Positions 13,229-25,794 of a stretch of 64,000 bases of DNA are shown one piece after another (the stretch's first letter is position 1; each line of letters starts with the position of its first letter). Source of the stretch: Amylostereum areolatum (Eukaryota > Basidiomycota > Agaricomycetes > Russulales > Stereaceae); assembly GCA_012932865.1 (NCBI GenBank), contig SAXG01000001.1:2221693-2285692 (forward strand). Reading direction: 5' to 3'. The position numbers and the translations under genes are program-made. The notes beneath the pieces are model-generated. The model was not told the DNA's origin. It ran no database searches and saw only the letters and a list, made by a program, of their open reading frames with translations.

Positions 13229-13810
13229 ATGTCTGAGAAACACGTGGAATATGTTTTGCCTCGCTATTTCCCTTTTGGTATCAGTCCCGTGGTCAGCGCC
13301 CGGCGTTCCTCGAAGGCTCGGAGCCGATATTCAAGATTCAATATTGCCTGTTCGTTGACTTGCAAGTTGTACTACTTAAGATCGCGGAGCTCTACTTATT
13401 GGCGTCGAAATTCCACTCGTGGCTTTTCGCAGCCCGTCGCCGGACAATCACCTTCCCCCTCTCATGGTGTTACATGCAATACACACATACCACAAGTTTC
13501 CCAAAGGTTCGGAGAGCACAGGTACGTGTGAGAGCATCCATCCCATCCGCTGTTTATCTGACCATCGGTTATTCTTCTTACCCTCGCCATCTAGCCTTAC
13601 CGGTTCATGAACGCAAGAACTGCCACTGACGCCTCGACCGATGGTCATCTTTCGACCCACGATAATCTTGTTCTGTTCCCTTCATTGCGCACGAAGCACC
13701 GTGATGGCTTCCAACATCCTCCTTCCGCTTCTATCTCCTCCAAAGGGACACAAACAGACGCCGAACCTTCTCCAGGTGATATAGAGGTAGAATCCAGTAA
13801 CCGTAAATAG
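13229..13810 (+). CDS. small unknown protein
   Basis: Three exons, 13229..13288, 13336..13521 and 13595..13810, join in phase 0 throughout and give 153 residues. The middle exon holds a hydrophobic, helix-like stretch (LFVDLQVVLLKIAELYLL) and an aromatic-rich part; the last exon is Ser/Thr/Asp-rich. The coding call rests on canonical splice sites for the second intron (GTACGT...CTAG) and on composition; the first intron donor (GTGGTC) is weak, so the N-terminus is uncertain. Its start is only 62 bp from the divergent CRAL-TRIO start. I do not recognise the family. Confidence 0.5.
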
Positions 13811-14123
13811 TTCCCCGCTTGATCCCCATGTGACGCTGACGCCGTGGCTCGCAGGGGACCATGAGCTCACGCATAATCTATCTGTCTCACGCTCTCTTCA
13901 ATATTCATCCGACCGTGGCTGACCGTATAAGTCCACTGCGATAGTCGACAGTGGCCGCACACCCACCCCCACTCTCCTGTGCGCCGTCGGAACAACCGCT
14001 CAGAACGACACCTACCCTGTTTGCTCACCCTGAATTCCTCACATGAAGAGGAACTCTTTTCTGGGATCTTTATGGCAATATATTGCAAAACCATCGGCCG
14101 AACCCAGCAGTGGTACAGAAGAC

Positions 14124-15845
14124 ATGCCTCAGGCGGTGCGTAGTTTCCTTGACTCGTTCTTATCCCTTCTCACCGTACGATAGAGGAGAGCTAAGGTGTC
14201 TCTGAACATCGTCGTTGTAGGATGTGGGCTCGGGGGTCTGACCACGGCCTATTGTCTGGGGCGCGGTGGACATAAAGTCACGGTCCTAGAACAAGCGCCA
14301 GCTATCGGAGAGGTAGGAGCGGGAATCCAGATATCGCCGAATATCTCGCGTCTTTTCCGACGATGGGGGATTGGGGACGACATAGAGAAGATGGGCATAA
14401 GACCCGGGGCATTCTCGTTCTTGCGCTGTAAGCTCATGGCGCCGAACCATCTGCGCTCATTAGTGCGGGCCTGACGTCCCTCTCAGATAACACCGGAGAG
14501 CAAGTCGGCTGGTCTCCACTTGGCGACCAGATGGTCGAAGATCACGGGTCGCCCTACTATCATATACACGTACGTGGCGTAATGCTGCAGAGACAATTTA
14601 TCCTGAACATATCTACTCCAGAGAGCCGACATACATCTTCTTCTTCTCTCTCTCGCCAAACAACATTCTACCATCCGGCTCGATACTCGCGTCACTTCCA
14701 TTGATCCATCGACGCCCTCCCTTACACTTCATACCGGTGAAATTCTTAAGGCCGACCTCATTATCGGCGCAGATGGCGTCAAGAGCATGATCCGAGAGAT
14801 TGTGCTAGGTAAGCCCGACAAGGCCATCCCTACTGGCGACGCGGCCTACCGCGCCATCATACCCGCGGAATACATGGCGAAAGACCCAGAGCTGAAGCCT
14901 TTCGTCGACAACCCGGAAATGACGGCGTGGATGGGACCGAACCGACATATCATGATGTACAAAATCGTGCGTTTGTCTCATTCGTCGTTTCTAGCTTGAA
15001 CTTGGCTCAGCCTTTTGATAGCGCCCTACAGACGTAAATCTTGTCCTGTGTCACCCCGACTCTGGAGCGACCGAGTCTTACACAGCCGCCGGTGACGTCG
15101 ACAAGATGCGCGATGAGTTCAAAGACTTTGAACCACGGTACCGTTGATCTTGCTTCTTTCGCCATTGCGCCCCTTTGAGTTTGTCCCCCGTAGAGTTCAG
15201 AAGATCTTGAGCCTCGTACCCCGGGCGCTGGACTGGCGACTCATGGACCGACCTCCCGTCCCGCAATGGATACATCCGGAAAGTAAGGTTGCCCTCATGG
15301 GCGACGCGTGTCACCCGATGCTCGTAGGTTCTCTTCCTATTACGTTTTTAACATTGGCGAACCTCCTTCGCTCCCTTCCTAGCCATATCGAGCCCAGGGC
15401 GCCGCCATGGCGGTAAGTTGATCGACTGGATTCCACTTGACAAAGTTTCCGGGAATGCTCACAGACCCAACAGATCGAAGACGCCGCCGTGCTCGGCATA
15501 CTCTTCTCCTATATCAGTGACCGCGCGCAGATCCCCGCCTTTTTGGCGGCGTACCAAGACATTCGCATCGAGCGCGCGTCCCAAACTCACCTCTCATCAC
15601 GGCTGAACCAACGTATATTCCACTACGAGGATGGCCCCGAGCAGGAGGCCCGTGACAAGTCTATGCGGGAGGCGATGTTACATTTACGGGGCGGCGGCGG
15701 GGTAGGTCTGGGCCACGAGGGGAACGCGAACCAGTGGGCAGACAAAGCGAAGAATATTGCGCAGTTTTCGTATGATGCAGAGTCCGAGGCGGAGAAGTGG
15801 TGGGTAGAAAATGGGAGGAGGGTATTGGGAACGCTTCCAGCGTGA
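14124..15845 (+). CDS. FAD-dependent monooxygenase (salicylate hydroxylase-like)
   Basis: Eight exons: 14124..14135, 14196..14427, 14487..14569, 14622..14966, 15022..15137, 15194..15323, 15383..15412 and 15474..15845, giving 439 residues. The first exon codes only four residues (MPQA), which is why the coding frame seems to begin without ATG. The Rossmann FAD motif VGCGLGG is at the start, the acidic end of strand 2 follows at VLEQAP, and the second flavin motif MGDACHPMLPYRAQG is near residue 300, with EDAAVLG after it. This is the class A flavoprotein hydroxylase layout: NAD(P)H-dependent hydroxylation of an aromatic substrate, usually with salicylate or a related acid. The substrate cannot be deduced. 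No breaks in frame. Confidence 0.87.
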
Positions 15846-16295
15846 TGTGTATACTGTGGCGCGTTCCTGTACGATACCTGAGACATTGACCCTTAGAGTA
15901 TTTCTCGTGAGTGTGGGGCTAACGCGTGTATCGTAGGAGCCGAATGACGGGTCTTTTGGGCTGGACCATGCGCGTACCATCATATTTTCTTCGTTTGACA
16001 CCATCGTCGTCAAAGGGCAGTTCTGTGTAGGATCGCCGACAAACCGCTCGAACGATGTTTATGTGATACTAGGAGAGCCTGTAGTCTCAGGAGATGAAGG
16101 TCGTTAGATAGGTAGATAGATAGATAGTAGGTAGATAGAGATCAAGGCCGACGAGCTGACGCCTGAAAATGTCGTGTGTAAACGATCTGGTACGATTTGA
16201 TACATGGACCACAGAAGGGACTTCAGATCGCATAGAACTGCCAACGGCCCCGTATGGATAATAAAACCAAGAGTCAAGACAACCCAGTTGCTACT
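15846..16295. other. convergent 3' region with GATA repeat
   Basis: Between the tail-to-tail monooxygenase and BTB genes. An interrupted GATA microsatellite lies at about 16108-16140. No gene seen. Confidence 0.5.
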
Positions 16296-17408
16296 TCAGT
16301 ATGCATCCTCCGGGTCCGAATCCCGTTCCGCAGCCCGACCGAGTAGCGCATCCCAGTCTTCAAGGTCGCAGAATTTAGGAAGGAGCTCCCAGGCCGCCTC
16401 CCGGAACTCGCGTCCTGCATCACGAACGAAGGATAAGCAACTTCTGCAGGGGACGTCATAGTACGACTCGGTGTTCTCGTGGTCGTAGTACTGTTGCTCA
16501 TCGTCGCTGAAGAAATCCAGTTTGAAGTCGCCATACATCATCGCAAGGGATTCATCGCGATCTGATGATATGCCGTTGCACATGTGGCCGTAGTAAGGTG
16601 AGTAGGTGTCGCACCGGTGATCGTCCGGAAGGAAATTTGGTCGCTCCTGAAGAGCGAAAGTGCCTGTCCATCCGTTGATCCAAAGACCGAATCTCGTCTT
16701 GAAATGCATGCAGAGTGCACGTGCGGAGACCGACACCGTCGATGTGCCATCTGGCAGTCGAAAGCCATCGAAGATTTTCTTTTCATCCAAGAGCGCAGCC
16801 CGATAGCAGGCAGTGGGGATAATGGCAGGTAATTCGTATTTGAGACCGATGTCAATCCCAAGGAGGGGATTGTCAGGGGAAGGGGAGAGCGAGGAGTTCA
16901 TATAAGTCGTTAAGACTTGTAGGGAAGATATTGAGGAGATCGTCGACCAGCTCCTGCTGGAGGCCCTCCATGATGTACTTGGAAGCCAGGCCCATGATGC
17001 TCGAGATGAGTTCTAAGCTGGGCGACTTTCTAACCTCCCTGGACCTGTACAAACACTGATCAGATATATGTAGATATCGGGATGAGAGGGCGACCTACGC
17101 ACTCTAGCGAATATAATCTTCTCAGAAGGATTGGCCATGTCATCCGCCTTGTCTTGAACCCTAACCACAGGGCAGCCGTCCATCATATCCGAGTCCTCGT
17201 TGGCTCCTTCGCCCACGGAAAACATGTCTTTGAAGACCTTCGAGTGATGTGATAAGATGCTTCGATGGATGCGGAAGGCCGTTTCGTCCATGTCTCCTTG
17301 GGCCGCACTACACAAGAGCACAACATTGCCATCGGCGAACCAGAGGGATGTGTATCGAGGTGCGAGGAGGGACTCGTTGGGTGGGGTTGTCGGAGGAGCT
17401 AAGTGCAT
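16296..17408 (-). CDS. BTB/POZ domain protein, frame broken once
   Basis: Exon 1 is 17408..17103 and exon 2 runs 17034..16296. Exon 1 carries the BTB core (SLWFADGNVVLLC, FRIHRSILSHHSKVFKDMF, DGCPVVRVQD); exon 2 continues with the helical part (SLELISSIMGLASKYIMEGLQQEL, LLNIFPTSLNDLY) and a C-terminal region ending in DALLGRA. Between them the frame is interrupted by TGA at 16875..16873; skipping one base there restores the conserved continuation DNPLLGIDIGLKYELPAIIP. No intron can repair it. So it is either a pseudogene or carries a one-base consensus error. BTB proteins of this lineage-expanded kind are presumed protein-interaction modules; no partner is indicated. The start ATG at 17408 is a choice between two nearby codons. 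Confidence 0.7.
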
Positions 17409-17977
17409 TTTCTGACATGGCAACGACCTGAAACAACTGAAGGGGCGTTCACTTTCAATGCCAACAACTCGGCTGGACGTAGATCGTAATGGAAGGGATG
17501 GAGATGATTGGGAGAGAAGTCAGTAATAAGATCTGTGAGAGCTTACGCGCTTACGACTCTGTTTGGTACTGTTGATGAAGAGGATCGTGTATGTAGTGAT
17601 GACCTTCAAGTTGGGTACGGGTGGGATAAGTGGACAGAACGTCAATGCTTGACAGAACGGGATAGAACGGCGTTTCTTGAAACTGTAGCAGCCCCCGAGG
17701 GGAATCCGTAAATGTAACCCAACTGAATATGATATTCAATACGCCTGAGGCCTGAGGGTTAAGAGACAATGTGAAGATGGACAGATTTGTTGGTACAGCG
17801 GATGCGATGGAACGACGAGGAAGATAGATGAGTGATGAGCATGACGACAGTGAGATGGTGTAGGTAAGGAAAGCAGAGAGAAGGAACCTGCAGACGATAT
17901 CGCAGAAAATATATTTGAAGAGGGCGAGCATGTCAATGTCCGACAATTCCTTCCTTAGGTACGATGGAAATGAATAT
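17409..17977. other. intergenic region
   Basis: Between the BTB start and the Toa1 stop. The open frames here are shadows extending past the Toa1 last intron; no separate gene is supported. Confidence 0.4.
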
Positions 17978-19033
17978 CTACCATTCAAATTCCCTACGAG
18001 ATGTGATGTAAGCCACGAGCATGACAGACATAGGCGGAACACATACCCTGTGCATTTCGAGAATAGATAGTCCTTCCCATTCACGTGCACCATGCCGTCC
18101 TTGAGCACACATTTCCACTTGTTCTTGACACGAGCAACCTTGTCGTAGGTACAGAACACGATGTCACTGTCACCAGGTCCTCCCTCATCTACGTCCTCGC
18201 TTTCATCCGTGTCCGTATCGTCCAGATCGCTGTTAATGGCCTCGTCATCCTTGTCCTCAGCACCATTTGACTGAGTAGGCGGTCGACTAGGAAGTGATGG
18301 ATGGGAAGAGTGCGGCGCATATTGCGACTGGGGAGGCGGAGAAGCGGACGAAGACCCAGAAGAAGACGGACCATCCACTTGTGGAATCCGTACGGCCGGG
18401 GCTTGAGGAGCTGGTGGAGGAGGAGGTGCCGGAGGTGCTGGTTGAGCTGCAGGTGCTGGGGGCGGGTTCACAGGAACATAGGGACGTGCGACAGGACGCG
18501 CCCCTTGGGGGGCGGCGTACATCTGCGGACCTCGCAGTGCAGGAATTTGGTAGTTCATAGGTTCAGATTTGATATGAGGTGCATGGGCGCCAGGAGTCGG
18601 GAGAGACATGTACGGATTGTGAGCAGGGGGATAATGGGGTAGGGAGGGGTGAGAAGTTGCCGGTGGCTGATAATGTAAAGGTGTATGGGGGTGCGTTGGG
18701 TGCGGGGGATACTGGGGTGGTGGAGGAGGCGGGGCAGCAGGGGCCTCGAATTCGGCAACGTGGGATGCGATAACTTTTGCCTCCCATTTCTGTACAAAGG
18801 TGGCGCGATGAGCAATCAGTAAGCGCCTAATGCGACGGAGCTGGCGCTTACCTTCTGGAGGTCGGCGAGGATGTCCTCGCTCACACCGTACTCATCAAAG
18901 TCGGATTTTATGTTGGAAATAACGTCGTCGATAACCGCGCGGTAGATGCCAGGCTTACGAGACAAAGGACGAGTCACTACCAAAGACGTCGTGCAGCTCG
19001 CGGTAGGCGGCTCACCACTATTTTATTCGACAT
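17978..19033 (-). CDS. TOA1: TFIIA large subunit (Toa1)
   Basis: Four exons, 19033..19016, 18953..18852, 18789..18047 and 17993..17978, give 292 residues. The N-terminus reads MSNKIVPGIYRAVIDDVI, the four-helix-bundle segment of TFIIA alpha, followed by a long Pro/His-rich linker and then the acidic stretch INSDLDDTDTDE and the beta-barrel part (DIVFCTYDKVARVKNKWKC, LKDGMVHVNGKDYLF). The final 16-nt exon adds the family-typical end GEFEW. TFIIA stabilises TBP on the promoter; the beta-barrel contacts TBP and DNA. Very short first and last exons make this gene easy to truncate in automatic annotation. No frame breaks. Confidence 0.95.
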
Positions 19034-19415
19034 TGTCCAAGCCCGAGGAGTCTACAGGATGTTCAATGTGTTCGATGGACTGGTCCTGCTCTGAAAAGAC
19101 GGACGGGCGTCGTCGCTGGCGACGGCGACGATGAGGGGGGGTGGTGGGGAGAGGCAAGAAGCGGGCTTATATACAAGATACCCCGATAGGACAAGGGCAA
19201 ACGCATTCAAACTCCGATGGACACACGACAGCCGAAATTCCCACGCATAGTGCACGTGCTCCCCGGGCCGCCTGCACTGTTGAAACATCGGTATCGGAAA
19301 CTCGAGAGCATGCAGATAATTGTCTGCGCTCGCATTCTACCTTTCTCTGACCCGTCGTACGACAAAACGACTGGCCAACCTCACAGACAACCCTCTGGGA
19401 TGCCCGGGGCCTCGC

Positions 19416-22400
19416 ATGAAGAACAATCTAGTCCAATACGGTACATCGTCACAAGACTCAGCGTTCTCAGAGGACTAACTATGGGTCATCGACGGGTAGC
19501 CGTTATTCCGATGACTTCACGACTATAGGTGCTTAGTCTCCCCGTCTACATGCTCCTCCACATCGACGAATGCTCTGCCCATAGATTGGATCGAAGACTC
19601 GATAATCGAGCGCAATAGACGGCTACGCGTAGCACAAGATGTACATGCCTCGCGCAGGGGTCCGAACGGCGAGTTCACACTACGGTGGGTGGTGTCACAA
19701 GCGAGGAGGCTGCTAGAAGCCAGCCAGACGTGGGTCGTCGTCAGCGTTGTCGGTGAGCACTTTTCACGCTTCGCTTATATTCTAGCTAACTCCTCTGTCC
19801 TGTAGGCGCACTTATAGGCGTAAACGCCGCACTCATATCCATCGTAACCGAATGGCTGTCGGACATGAAGATGGGATACTGTTCCGATGGGTGGTGGTTA
19901 AACCAGCAGTTTTGCTGCTGGGAGGTGGAGGGCACCGAGGAGTCCCCTTGCGATTCGTGGCATCCATGGTCCAACGTCGGCGCCGCACGATGGTTTATAT
20001 ATGTCCTTTTTGCCGTGCGTCTTTCTCCACCTCCTTCGCTTCTTCCTCGTATGACTGACATTTCAGTTCCAAAACACAGGGCGTCTTTTCTTTTCTAGCG
20101 GCACATCTCGTACGCTCTATCGCAAAGTATGCGGCTGGGTCTGGCATATCGGAAATCAAATGCATCCTCGCGGGTTTTCATCATGAAGGGCTTCCTCGGA
20201 TTCTGGACTTTCGTCATTAAGAGTCTGACGTTGGTGAGTGTGGCTCCTCGCGAGTTGCGTCTACGGCCTGACATTCACAGCCCCTTGTCATAGCGTCCGG
20301 TTTGTCGGTTGGCAAAGAGGGACCGTCAGTACATTTGGCGTGCACGATCGGATATCTCGTCGCTGGGATATTTCGACGGTTCTCTCGTAGTCATGGTATG
20401 CATGACTTCAGTAAATGCACTTGTCAGCTTCCTCATGTGCTATATCAGTTCTAGGAAAGATGAGGGACATCTTGACTGCTGCCAGTGCTGCCGGTGTGGC
20501 CGTCGCCTTCGGCTCCCCTATAGGCGGTGTACTGTTCTCCATCGAGGTGGGTCGCTCTTGTTTTCGTCTCACCTTGGCCGGTCTGATGGTGCTGTAGGAA
20601 ATGAGCCCAACGTTTAGCATCAAAACGATGTGGAGAAGTTTCCTTTGCGCGTTGGTCGCGACCGTGACGCTGTCAGTGAGTGCTGTTGTTTTCCAACAGC
20701 CGCACGGTCGTTCATTCGGCTTCACAGGCGATGAACCCCTTCAGGACGGGAAAACTTGTATTGTTCCAGGTCACATATGACCGTGACTGGCATTTTTTCG
20801 AGATCATATTCTTCGTCATCTTGGGGATATTTGGAGTGAGTCCCTGCCACTCGGAGCCGGCTGCCAGTGTAACTGACCCTTGCACAGGGCCTATATGGTG
20901 CCTTCGTCATTAAGTTCAACATGCAGGTGGCCGCCTTTCGCCGCAAGCACCTGTCCAAGCATGGAGTCGCAGAGGCCGTCTTCCTCGCCTCGCTTACTGC
21001 CATGATCGGCTACTTCAACCGCTTCCTGCGCATCGACATGACTGAGTCTCTTGCCATCCTTTTCCGAGAATGTGATAACGGTGGCGACTATGAGAACCTT
21101 TGCCAGTGAGTTGTTCTCCTTTTTGGGATCTCATCATCTAACGGCTACGGAAGGACGTCTGTGCAGTGGCCGATGGCAAACTCCCTGCTCCTGGCCACGA
21201 TTATTCGGACGGGACTCGTCATCATTTCGTACGGGAGCAAGGTCCCTGCAGGTATCTTCGTGCCATCCATGGCCATAGGGGCAAGTTTTGGAAGGATGGT
21301 TGGGATAATGGTCAAGGCGATAAACCGGTCAGTGTCCTGTCTTTAGATGCAAATACAGAGTACTTATGTCGGCACCTCTGTAGCGATTATCCAGATTCTG
21401 GAATATTCTCTGTCTGTCAGCCAGATGTGCCGTGCATAACACCGGGGACATACGCCTTTCTCGGAGCAGCTGCTGCTCTGAGGTACGTCAAGTGGTTTCT
21501 CTTTTTGCGAGATGTTCATGAACATACCCCAGTGGCGTCATGCGAATCACCGTCACCGTTGTTGTTATCATGTTCGAACTTACGGGTGCATTGACATACA
21601 TCCTACCCACCATGGTATGTCTTAATCCAGCCTCGCTTTACTTGTACCAATTGATCTCGCGTCAGATCGTACTTTTGGTAACCAAGGCCGTTGGCGATAT
21701 GTTAGGCGTTCGTGGAATCGCTGACGAAGCAATACGTTTCAATGGGTACCCCTTCCTAGAGAAAGATGACCATGTGTATGATGTACCAGGCGAGCACCTT
21801 CATGCCTCTCTCATGCGCCTATCCTTACGGATGCTTTAGTATCGCACATCATGCGCAGGGATATTCATACCTTACGAGCGACTGGTATGACTATTCGCGA
21901 TGTTGGTAGGCATTCATGTCTTCATAAGTGTATTTGGTTACTCACTAGAGCAGAGGCCAGCCTGGAACGGACTACCGTCAAGGGGTTCCCAATCATTGCC
22001 GACGACCAGAGCAGGACGCTAATGGGCTACATCGGACGATACGAAATCCGCTTGGTCATAGGTACGATCCACACGTCGCTCGTTTTTCTACACCGTCCAA
22101 TACTCTACTCTCATAGAACACGTGCGGCGACTGAAGGATATTCAGCCGGAAACGCTGGTCGTGTTCACGCCAGAAAGCTTGGAGCAAGTAGACTGCACCT
22201 GGTCCTGCAATCGGTATGGAAGAGGAGATCGAACCATATATCCAACATGCGATGGAGGAACCTGGGGTTTTGAAGATGTGGCCTTGGGTCAATCACGTTC
22301 GTCGTTTCATTCCTGTCCCGCACATTTTCATCGTTCTTATCTTCTCGTAGACTCCAGTGACGGTCTCTTCGCACCTACCGCTGGAGATAGTGATGCAACT

Positions 22401-22693
22401 ATTCAAACGGATGGGGTGGGTACTCTCTTTTTGAGTATCCGCCAAGACGGGCTCTAACGATGCTTACCAGCCCCCGCGTCATATTCGTTGAGGATTATGG
22501 CTCGCTCGTCGGGCTGGCAACCGTCAAAGACGTACTCCACCTCAAACCTCACGAGGTCCTTGACAGTCCGCACATGTCCTGGAATACTACGCGGGGGAGT
22601 CTGGACGATGCGCTGGAAGAGGTATGGACGCGGTACCGGGATGCGCAGGAACGCATTGGGACATGGTGGCAGAGGTTCTTCCGACGACGATGA
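19416..22693 (+). CDS. CLC-type voltage-gated chloride channel/exchanger
   Basis: About 18 exons; after the first, 19585..19752, 19806..20014, 20080..20233, 20281..20395, 20455..20546, 20598..20675, 20728..20835, 20888..21105, 21154..21327, 21384..21482, 21533..21614, 21666..21789, 21840..21905, 21954..22061, 22117..22296, 22351..22415 and 22471..22693. Ion-path signatures are [16 protein letters not shown] and [11 protein letters not shown]; the Gef1/ClC-3-like lumenal Cys-rich loop and two C-terminal CBS domains are present. A Golgi/endosomal location is inferred from Gef1. Two +1 breaks are certain (T run 20175..20178; near 22194) because flanking conserved segments lie in different frames. 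The N-terminus is unresolved: the frame leading into RYSDDFTTI has no ATG, while ATG at 19416 meets TAA at 19476 one base out of frame. The intron at 21790 begins with GC. Confidence 0.85.
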
Positions 22694-24285
22694 CCATACA
22701 TCCTTCCCTGCTCTGCTCATCCTTGCGGTATCCCGCACGATCTGAGTTTCCATATTGCGTTTGGACGTGTGGACGACTGTATGCTTATATCCTTTAATAC
22801 AAAGAGAGACGCGGTGGAGCGCTGCGTCACGTCACGACACAAACCGCGAGACAAGTGAGCTTTCTGATTGGTTGTGGGACAACAGCCACGTCATCGTAAC
22901 GCGACACGTGACAGGTCGCGTTGACAAATGCACGTGGCTGCTTGCGTCATCCTAGGCTTGCGCGTCGGCCGGGTCGCCGCGTCGCTCTTCGTCTTGACCT
23001 CCACCACGTACTTGGCCACCGTCATACCTTCCCACTCTCTATGGCACCTCTACGCACCGCCGTTAGCGTCAAAGTAGCCTCCATGGCACAGCCCTACTTA
23101 TACCTTTTACTTTGTATATCAGAAAACAAATTCAAATCAATTTTCCTCCAAAGCAATGTTTGTGCAGCAACACGGACGTGTTTTGTCGCTTCGGTCACGA
23201 TGACCGCGTCGCTCCCACCCCCCCTGATTGGATTTATTTATATATCTAGAGATTTTTCGGGAAATTTCCTCGGTGCTCGGATGAGGCGTGGTGGTCCCGA
23301 GCTCGAGTGATGTACGACACGACACGACCCGACACGACACAGTACAGCACACCCTGTCATCTGCATCCAGTGCATCTCGGTGCATTCATCTGGATCATGT
23401 GCGCATTTTCTTTCTCTCTTGCGAGACGAACTGACATGTACTATTTGTGCAGAAGAATCTATGCGAGTTGGGGGTGACATTGGCTGGCCATTGGGATGGT
23501 GCACCGAGCAGGAACGCAGGTCCACTGATTCCGTCCAAGATGCAGCCCCCAGAAACAGTGCCCATTCAACCTCCTCGCAAGCGAACGAGAACACGGCCGT
23601 CCAGGTATGACTGACCTTAACAAACTGATCAATGTCCTTGCTTACTATATTGTTGTCTACAGCTTTCCTCGGCTGACGCCATTGGCCACCGCCGGTCTTG
23701 AGTGCGAGCACAACGACATCCTCAGGATCCTGAAGGTCCGCAACAGCATTGTATTGTGTCGTCCACGTCCGAATCAACGACAGGCGACACGATAATGCAA
23801 GAACCCAACCAACCAGCAAGCCTCGAACGGAGCTTTCATAGATGGTACGTGCATACAGTATCAATCAATGTGATAGTAAAGGCTTTACTGATCCTTTTGT
23901 TATCCAATCAACAGGTGATATGTCCTCATCGACATTGCATATTCGCAGGCCTACTCGGCCCTCAGCGACTTGCTTCCTACGCCCCCCAAGGACTCCAGCT
24001 CTGAACCCTCAAGGAACAGAACAACCCACTCTGCTATCGAAATGGCAGATGCCAAGAGAGCCCGACACGAGCGAGAGCATTTGGGACCGTCACAAACCCC
24101 TCTAGGCATCCCGGCTACAGTTTTCCTACTATCGGACTGCGAGTTGAATCTTCTACACGTCATGCTTAGTACTTAGTTATGCTTATTTGTTGCTTATTTG
24201 AATACAATCACCACAGCCTTGCTACTTGAATGAGTGCAATGCATGGGTCTATGCTAGTTGTATTTAATAATCCGCTGGATGGGCC
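22694..24285. other. interval with a possible unresolved spliced gene
   Basis: Plus-strand fragments at 23541..24176 look partly coding: a basic segment (QPPRKRTRTRP) before a plausible GTATG...CTACAG intron at 23606..23662, and a Ser/Pro-rich piece (LSDLLPTPPKDSSSEPS) after an acceptor near 23949. No single set of exons stays in frame, so I do not call a CDS. The rest shows nothing recognisable. Confidence 0.3.
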
Positions 24286-25014
24286 TTACACGCGGCTACA
24301 CTCGTATTCGTACATGCGCCATATACCGAAAGCGGGGTTGCGATACACAAAGCGAAACACTACAGGTAACAATTTTACAACGTTTCGTAGTTGAGATTCC
24401 ACCTGCCCGGCTGGTTTACAGGGGATCTTAACGGGTATCTTCAAGCATGCTCTGATCACTATCGTAGCCTCCTTGTCTAGCATCATCTGGTAACGTAGTA
24501 TACCCTCATCAGCACAGGAAAGGAAATAGATCGGCGAAAAAAGAATGCCCACCAGAGTTAACAGTGGTGAATGTTTCAACAGAATTATTGCGCGAAGTGC
24601 CATATGGCAAGGCGAGGGTCGAGCCGGTAGGGCTAGGTCCTACAGGAGCTGTGTCACAAACCCATGACCCGACATTAGGCCACAGGATCCAAGCAGAATA
24701 GGGTCAAATGGGCTTACCGCTGAGACCGTAGAGTTGGCCTCGAAGGCCCAGCGCGGATCGGATGGGTGATTGACCGTCGTACCATCGCGGCGATGGTATA
24801 TCGACTTCCGCTTCTACGACAGCAGAGACCCAGTCAGGATATATCTGCACCGACTCATCTACGGCCAACGGGCCAAGAAGGGGGGACGCCGACCTTCTTG
24901 CTCCACATCACTGTCAGCCTCGAGGTCGCGTCGGAACGCCGATGGCGTCCGACTGGCATCAGAAACTGTTGGTTTTGCTGCTTTCTTTCCCTTGGGATCA
25001 GGGTCATCGCTCAT
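24286..25014 (-). CDS. unknown protein, two exons with frame breaks
   Basis: Exon 1 is 25014..24718 and exon 2 is 24648..24286. Exon 1 begins MSDDPDPKGKKAAKP, is charged and Ser-rich, then changes frame at a run of six G (24880..24885) into a sequence rich in aromatic and acidic residues (YPDWVSAVVEAEVDIPSPRWYDG). Exon 2 starts after a clean acceptor and needs one base skipped near 24508..24527, where TGA is met, to continue into ILRYQMMLDKEATIVIRACLKIPVKIPC and the end. The first break is one base missing or two extra. I do not recognise the family; no membrane segment or signal peptide is clear. Its neighbours are the CLC gene and Tsr1. Confidence 0.45.
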
Positions 25015-25794
25015 AGTCGACGATGTGGGCGAGTTGGCGGTGTCACAGTACGGTGCTTGATCGGAAGCTAGGGACAATAATGTGGGGTAAGATGATCGCG
25101 CCGTTGAAGTGGCGATCTATACAAAGATGCCCCACTAGCATTACAAGGACCTCGTACGAACATGGTGCGATCGGGTCATCTTGACGGTCCGTTTCAGAGA
25201 ACGTAGGGCTGAAAGCTCGGGGAAGCTTCCATCGTGGTAGAGTGTAAACTTTGAAAGCTTGCAGAGTTGAACGTTGAAGACTGTTTCGGAGAATGGAACC
25301 CTCAGGTGCAGACTAAACACCGAGTTGCCGTACTAGCCAGACCTACGAGTGAGCGCCGATCGATTTGCAGGCCAGAGAACTCACACGAATAAACCAAGGA
25401 GAATCGGGAGGGGGACTGAAGACAAGACGCGCCTCGAGACATGCGCGTGTCGCTTTCGCGCGACGGTCGCGTGCACTATCACTATCAGGAAGCTTATCCT
25501 TCTTTGTCCAAAACGACCCGCCCAGGAGCCGTCACGCCTTCTGAGTTTTCTGCTGAGTTTCAGGCGTCCGGGCCAGGCGCCAGGTCCCTGCCGCCAATTG
25601 TTATGGCACCGACCTCGAACGTCAACTGAACCCATCGGGGCCCAGGAATGCGGTTCTGGTTCGTTCGTACTTAGACACGCAAAGGTGCGTAGAAAGATCG
25701 AACTTAGAACCGAACAAGACGTGTGACAAGAGGCGCCGGTGGCAGACGACGTCTCCAACCTTTCCACTCATAAGATACACTGTGCGCATTGCAA
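25015..25794. other. intergenic region
   Basis: Between the orphan start and the Tsr1 stop. Overlapping short open frames on both strands, none with a domain or plausible splicing. Confidence 0.45.
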
